This document shows positions 58,648-64,000 of a DNA stretch of 64,000 bases, in pieces (position 1 is the first letter of the stretch; every line of letters starts with the position of its first letter). The notes under the pieces were generated by a model, which worked only from the letters and a program-made list of their open reading frames with translations, did no database searches and was not told the DNA's origin. The position numbers and the translations under genes were made by a program. The stretch comes from Amblyomma americanum (lineage: Eukaryota > Arthropoda > Arachnida > Ixodida > Ixodidae): assembly GCF_052857255.1 (NCBI RefSeq), contig NC_135500.1, positions 101,517,394 through 101,581,393 of the forward strand, read 5' to 3'.

Positions 58648-61600
58648 CCAACCCATTCTGTTGTTAACTGAGAACCACATAAAACACTTCACCATCCTTC
58701 AGATCAATATACCTTCTATATGTCTTGTCAAACTGTTATATTCTTAGAGGAACCTAAGAGTTGCTGAAGTGTTTTTGAATTTTTAAGTGGCACGTTATCT
58801 ATATAACTTTTGGAACCAAATGTTTCATTAATACAATGCATTTTGCGAAATAAACGCCCTTGCTCCTGCATTGCGTCTTTTCCTGCCTCAAAGTTTCCAC
58901 GTCATGCACGATGCATTCTTGTAGTTCACTTTTATTCGTGACTTGGTAAAGCAGTCGGGATATGCATTCGAACGCCCGTGCCATGAACCAACAAGCAGGA
59001 TGAAACCACGTGCTTACTGAATCTTGCAAAGCTAGAGATCTTAGTATTCACCAGCTTATCTAAAACATTAGTCAGGGTACTTTTTGACGCATTTTGCTCC
59101 GTGATGGCAACGGTGGGTACTCCTATTCTAGCCTGGGATACTTTGCATCACCTCGGCGTCGTTTGTTTAGGCTTAAAGCCGGAGATATATCTTCTACATT
59201 AATTTCCCGTCGCTGAAAGTGCGCTGACATTCATAATTGGCTAAGGTGTAAAGCTCAGAAACAAATTTTACGGGGCAAACTTTATGGACCATTCTGTTAT
59301 AACACAAGCTGCCGCAAGGTCATCGCCACTGTCGTTGCTTCGTGTGCACGACACGACGACTATGGCAATGGCCTTGCAGCAGCTCATATTATGTGCGAGC
59401 CCGTTGCACCGACTCTGCTGCAGCTTGCTTCCATTCCAGCAACGACGGTGTGCGCTGACTTGCTAGACTATTTTATTAAAAATCGTGGCACTCGCAACGC
59501 TTCAAAGTTTTAGGTGCTGATATTGCAGCACTTCCTGCCATTCAGAGGCTTCGAGCCACCACTGAATAGGCGCACTGGGAGCTGCGTTCGTGGCTTATCT
59601 TCCGCCTACAAGACATGGCCCCGGAGTTGCTAAGCATATTGTTTGCCGCGTCGCCGTTTCCCACAGGATAAACAGCACAGATAAAGGGTGGTGCACAATT
59701 CGTGATATCTACCGAAAAGAATATTTTGTGTGCACATTTAAGAAATTTCATGCTGCCTACGAGGGCAAAAGTTCCCTATGCGCTTTATGTTTCGGATTCT
59801 TTGTGGTGATTAACCTCCCGATAATAATTCATTAGTGGCAAATCTGAGATCCTTCAAGCCTCTAGGGCTTTGAAAACTGTTCGCGCCACTTGCTGCATTA
59901 GAGTCTTCTTTTATTCTTCAATAAGCTCACCAATGTTAGTTGCATTCATCATAACAGCAGTGTTCCAATAACACCGTTTCACGTGTTCTGCACCTTGTCA
60001 CTTCCTTACAGCACCGCCACATGGAGCAGACCGTCTGTTTCATGCGGCGCGCCGTTCGTTTTGACGTTTTTGAAGGAGTGCATTTACGACCGTCCTCTCA
60101 GACCGTTTCTTTTCAGTACGTCGCACATACTTCGAATCATCCAAGTTCACGCATACTGCTTGTCAAACACTTCGACCATTTATTTCAACTCAGTCTTTCT
60201 CTTCGCCAGCGGCGATAACTCCCCCCCCCCCCCCCCAATCACACCATTTTTCTTAATCTCCTCTCTCCATCTGAATCCCTGGACCAGCCGGCTACTTTCA
60301 ATTTCTCATGGTATTCGCTCTATTACCCTAGAGGACCATCGTTTACCCTGTTCCCAATATCATGAAATGTACGAGCGCATTTCCTCGTCAAATTACCCGA
60401 TGCAACATTGTTAGCACAAGTTTGCCCTCTAATCGACGCTACTGTCACTCCACTTTTTGACATTTCTCTTATGAATTCCTTCCCATAGCTCAAATCAGTT
60501 AGTATTGTAATTTCGGCCTTTTTGATAAGCCTACAATTTTGAACTCACAGTCGAGATCCCGCATCATTGAAGTGTTCCGCATATTTTGTAGCCGCGATGT
60601 TGGTGAGATGCTGAACCATAACCTGAGAATTCCATCCAAATATACTCCCACCCAAACTTGCTATAATGATAATTCTTTTTGCAGCCAGGAGTCAAAACTA
60701 GTGGTTGGACAGAAAACTGGGCAAGCCGGCTAAGGTTAACCATTTTTTCAAAGGCACAAGACAACGCAATCACCTTCCTTTTCACTCAGAAATATTGATA
60801 CTTTACCATTTCATAGTTTTTTATGCTTAATCTTCACTAACTTCACTAGTAGTTGTGTAGTTTACCTATATAATTCGTTCCTTTCTATCTCATCTTCTTC
60901 ACTGAATATCTTAAGATGTTTTTTCCAGGCTGTTAAATATTATTAAAGCAAAAATGCTCTCAGGAAGAAATAATATTGCTAAGCGATTACATTTAATAAA
61001 AATTTAATGTATATGCTATACTACTTTCTCTGTTCAGATCATCAATCGTGCATTAAAAATATTCTTTATGTTATCTGGGAAGGCAATTAAATCAATAAAT
61101 CCCAAGAAATTCAGCCGCTTTTCATTTGCTATCATATTTCCAGTTAAGAGTTCATGAGTCCTTGTCTGAATGCTTGCGTTAATATTTTTACTTCATTCTT
61201 CTTGTGGAGTTTGTGATTCGTGCGTAGCCCCTGTCGTTATTTATACCAAAGCTGCATGCACTCCGTGCACGCTTTAGTTTTGCACGATATTTTCATGACT
61301 TCTAATGTAAATCAATGAAATGGTCTTATGTAATTCAGAAAGGTACCTAAAGGAGCTTTGTATACAATGAAAACTTCATTGTAGCCTGAATGGTGATAAT
61401 ATCGTTGAGATGAAGTTCTACCGTTCATGTTTCCATTCAGACAGAGCGTCGATTCATAGCATCGCCACCACATGACTATTTTCTCTCGCTGCACAGGACG
61501 AGGCTGCAAAAATTACTATCATCGCGTGCTGCTCTATGACATTTGGGTCTGTTGGTCATGATGTAAACGAGCGCGTTATCTGGGAAGTACTTCGTCAAAC

Positions 61601-63482
61601 TTAAACAGAGCGCTGAGGAGAGCCACCGTCAGTATGAATGCGGCTTCCGCCCAGAGCGCTTGTGAACGCAACTTCGCTGAAATAAACTACGTGCTTTCAA
61701 GCCTTTGCCAGCTCAGAGGCTCCAATTTTATTTGAATGTCGGCAGCAACGCTCGCTTCGCGAGGGCTTCTCTGGATGCTTCACCTCACGCATTTGTCACC
61801 ACTTGGCGCCAAACTATGGACCGTCGGCTTACGTAATATCTGGATTCGCTGGCATGGCTCATGAATGAAGCGGCCGCACGGAGAAATAAAAAGCAAAAAA
61901 TAGAGACTTGGTGTCATCTCACACCCGGTTGTGAGTTTCATTGGCCAGCGTCGCGTCTCCGCACTCACGTGCGGCCGTCTTTGGCGTGCCTGGAAAAAGG
62001 TTGGCTTACGAACGCCGGCTGCATGACTTAACGCTCTTTCCTGAGTTTTCTTCTCTATATTTGCACCGCTCCACTAGAACACGCCTCTGTCACGTTTCTT
62101 ACTTCCTACCTGTTCCTCACTGCTCGGCCTCAAGCCGCGGCATGGCGCTTTTGCAGTTTCCAAACAAGGATGACAGCTTCGTTGGCCACGTGCAGTGCAT
62201 TCATTGACCTCTGCACTGTTCGTTGTACGAGTATCGGTATCAGTTTTTTGCGATTTTGTGACACCGTTAACGGGAATCATTCTGCATGGCTGATTAACGT
62301 GGTTTCTGACGCTGAAGAACTGTCTCCGCCTGCGCCCTCAAACTGCGATTGTAGTCGCTCTTGTGAAGCACAGCTGTTGTTCTCCTCGCCACTCGGTTGT
62401 TTCGGAGTTTTATCGCTCTTAAAGGTGCACGCGCCAAACAGAATTGTCAATTTTTTAAAAATATTTCAATTTTACATTAATTTTTTATGATCCTACAATC
62501 TGCGTCTGTCTCGTGTCGGAGTGTTATGGCAAAATTTTCAGTATAAATATAGACAATGCAGTTTTTTTACGTGCGGTCACCGAAGATTTTGCGCAAATAG
62601 TGATTACAACGGCCCCAGCACATCCCGAACTTTGCGGCTTTCGCACAGCGGAGCACCACCATCTCTATATCGCAGTGAAGAGGAGAGATCGAAACATCCG
62701 AAAGCCACAGTGCCACATTTTCTGGCTCAAAATTAGAAGCGAATGAGGAAATCAAACCGGAAAAAATTTGCAGTGCGATTGGCTACTTGAGTCACGTGGG
62801 CATCAAGCTCCGGCAGTATGCGAGAATTTTGTCGGGGCAGGGTTCAGCGCGAGCGACAGCTAAATGCTGCAAAGTAAATTTTATAAATGATTCTTTTCGA
62901 CTACCTGGCTCATTGACGGCCTTGACCTCTGTAGATAGCACCGATCTGTTGTGTAAGCAAAATTCAGTGGCGCTGCTGTCACCGGCTAGGACGGCTGGAG
63001 GTAAAACTGGAGCTGAAAAGCCGTCGCAACGCCTTCCTTGGTAGAGCCGGCTCGAGACTCTGCCAACGCTTCGCCGGAAGCCCTTTCCCGACTGCTAATT
63101 TTGAACGCCTGAGCCTTCACGACCATTCGTCAAATTCTAACGCCGACCAACGGAGCGACTTGTTGGCAGGGTTCGAAATGCTGACTGCTGCAACGACTCC
63201 CGCGGCTATAAAAACGGGACAACTGTATAAAAGCGGGACGACGGGGAGAGCGGAAGACTGTAACAACAAGCGAGAGAGATGCTCTGCCAGGTCATCACCG
63301 TGCTCCCTTGTGCGAGAGCGCTACGTTCTCGGCCCCTGTGCGAACTAGTAACGCTCTTGTATATTCTTGTTTCGTTAACTCATCCTCGCCTTGGCCGTTT
63401 TATCACTCAGCTCTGCGCAGCAATGGTGACACGGTGGGATGCCCAAACGCAACACTGGTGACAGAGATAGAATGCCCGAACG
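58648..63482. other. Gene-free stretch right of GILT3
   Basis: 59060-59830 carries several medium open frames in different registers (for example about 59320-59500 and 59600-59820) that could be an unrecognised decayed transposon ORF; I cannot name it. A C run of about 16 lies near 60221-60236. 63040-63480 is GC-richer with tataaaaa at about 63207-63214 and looks promoter- or LTR-like, but no partner copy was seen. Confidence 0.35.
58849..58854 (+). promoter_or_regulatory. Candidate polyadenylation signal, GILT3
   Basis: AATAAA 202 bases after the stop, with a T-rich stretch (gcgtcttttcctg) downstream. Confidence 0.5.
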
Positions 63483-63967
63483 CAACAGCATGTAGCTTAA
63501 CCAACCGGATGCCTGAGCCGTCTGGCTTTTTATTTATCTGTCTTCGGTACCCAACTCCAGAAAAGACCGAGATATTGTGGGTAAATGTCTGGTATGATAT
63601 GTCCCTTCCACTTGATCATTTTTCGTGAATTCTTGAAGACAGCCTGAAGATAGTAGCCTTAGGATGTTATAATCAACGCTCGGCTCGAGCTTATTTTGTT
63701 CGCTTGTGGCTGCACCTGCGTCAGTAGGCTATCCTTTTGGCATGCTTTGGATAGATGGCGCACACTTCCGTGCCACTATTACCAGGGCACGGTAACTCGG
63801 TGGCAGGAGGCGCTGGAGCGTATGCAACAGCAGCGCTAGGATACGCAGAGGTGTGCACAAGAAACAGCCATAAACACATGTGTGGTACCATCTTATACTG
63901 ATGAATCGAAGTGTACTAAAGGGACCATAAAGCATTGATCGCTTGCACACAAAAGGCAAATTAAAGT
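63483..63967. repeat. Duplicated non-coding block, right copy
   Basis: Direct-orientation counterpart of 56429-56885, about 7.06 kb to the right. The similarity seems to run on towards the window edge. Confidence 0.65.
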
Positions 63968-64000
63968 ACATTTGACAAAAATAGGCAGTCAAACGTATAT

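Noticed and set aside
59060..59830. Decayed transposon ORF
   Set aside because: Several medium open segments in different frames read protein-like, but I could not match any of them to a known family.
63040..63480. Solo LTR or host promoter with TATA box
   Set aside because: GC-richer sequence with tataaaaa near 63207, but no partner copy in the window and no coding sequence to its right.

Overview
The window looks like nuclear DNA from a hard tick (Ixodida, probably a metastriate such as Rhipicephalus, Dermacentor, Hyalomma or Amblyomma). The basis is the repeat content: several tRNA-headed SINE families, one resembling the Ruka-type SINEs known from Rhipicephalus, non-LTR retrotransposons with C-terminal RNase H, Penelope-like, Tc1-like, hAT-like and P-like elements, and long (TA)n tracts. 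This is pattern recognition, not a database match.

The only intact host-type genes I can support are three single-exon, same-strand GILT (gamma-interferon-inducible lysosomal thiol reductase) paralogues at 50227-50886, 53179-53886 and 57976-58647. All three have a signal peptide, the CQHG...C family signature and three conserved N-glycosylation sequons. Copies 1 and 2 keep a CXXC redox centre (CGGC, CPDC). Copy 3 has CPDS, so its chemistry should differ. A duplicated non-coding block (about 56429-56885 and 63483-63967, same orientation, about 7.06 kb apart) flanks copy 3 and hints that the array continues past the right edge.

Region by region: 1-3.7 kb holds a decayed hAT-like (ZMYM/DUF4371-type) transposase on the minus strand. 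4.3-12.4 kb is a nest: SINEs and microsatellites around an old Ty3/gypsy-like retrotransposon (4811-11563) that was itself hit by a SINE (5605-5841) and a 5'-truncated non-LTR element (7931-9010). 13.8-14.3 kb is a MITE with 103-bp terminal inverted repeats. 14.7-15.6 kb has hairpins and a Jockey-like fragment. 16.1-18.2 kb is a nearly intact Tc1-like DD34E transposon with 169-bp inverted repeats and an intron. 19-20.3 kb holds a Penelope-like GIY-YIG remnant and a non-LTR C-terminus. 20.3-34 kb is mostly unannotatable AT-rich DNA with SINE pieces, an RTE tail and a CACGTG cluster. 35-36.2 kb has an inverted SINE pair. 36.6-38.1 kb is a non-LTR RNase H region on the minus strand. 40.7-41.6 kb is a 54-bp satellite. 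43.8-47.7 kb carries a SINE abutting a decayed P-element/THAP9-like transposon. The GILT cluster fills 50-58.7 kb.

The GILT genes are plausibly co-functional: lysosomal or secreted disulfide reduction of ingested or endocytosed protein, or immune roles reported for arthropod GILTs. Everything else is selfish DNA or sequence I could not interpret. No rRNA, genuine tRNA gene or CRISPR array was seen.
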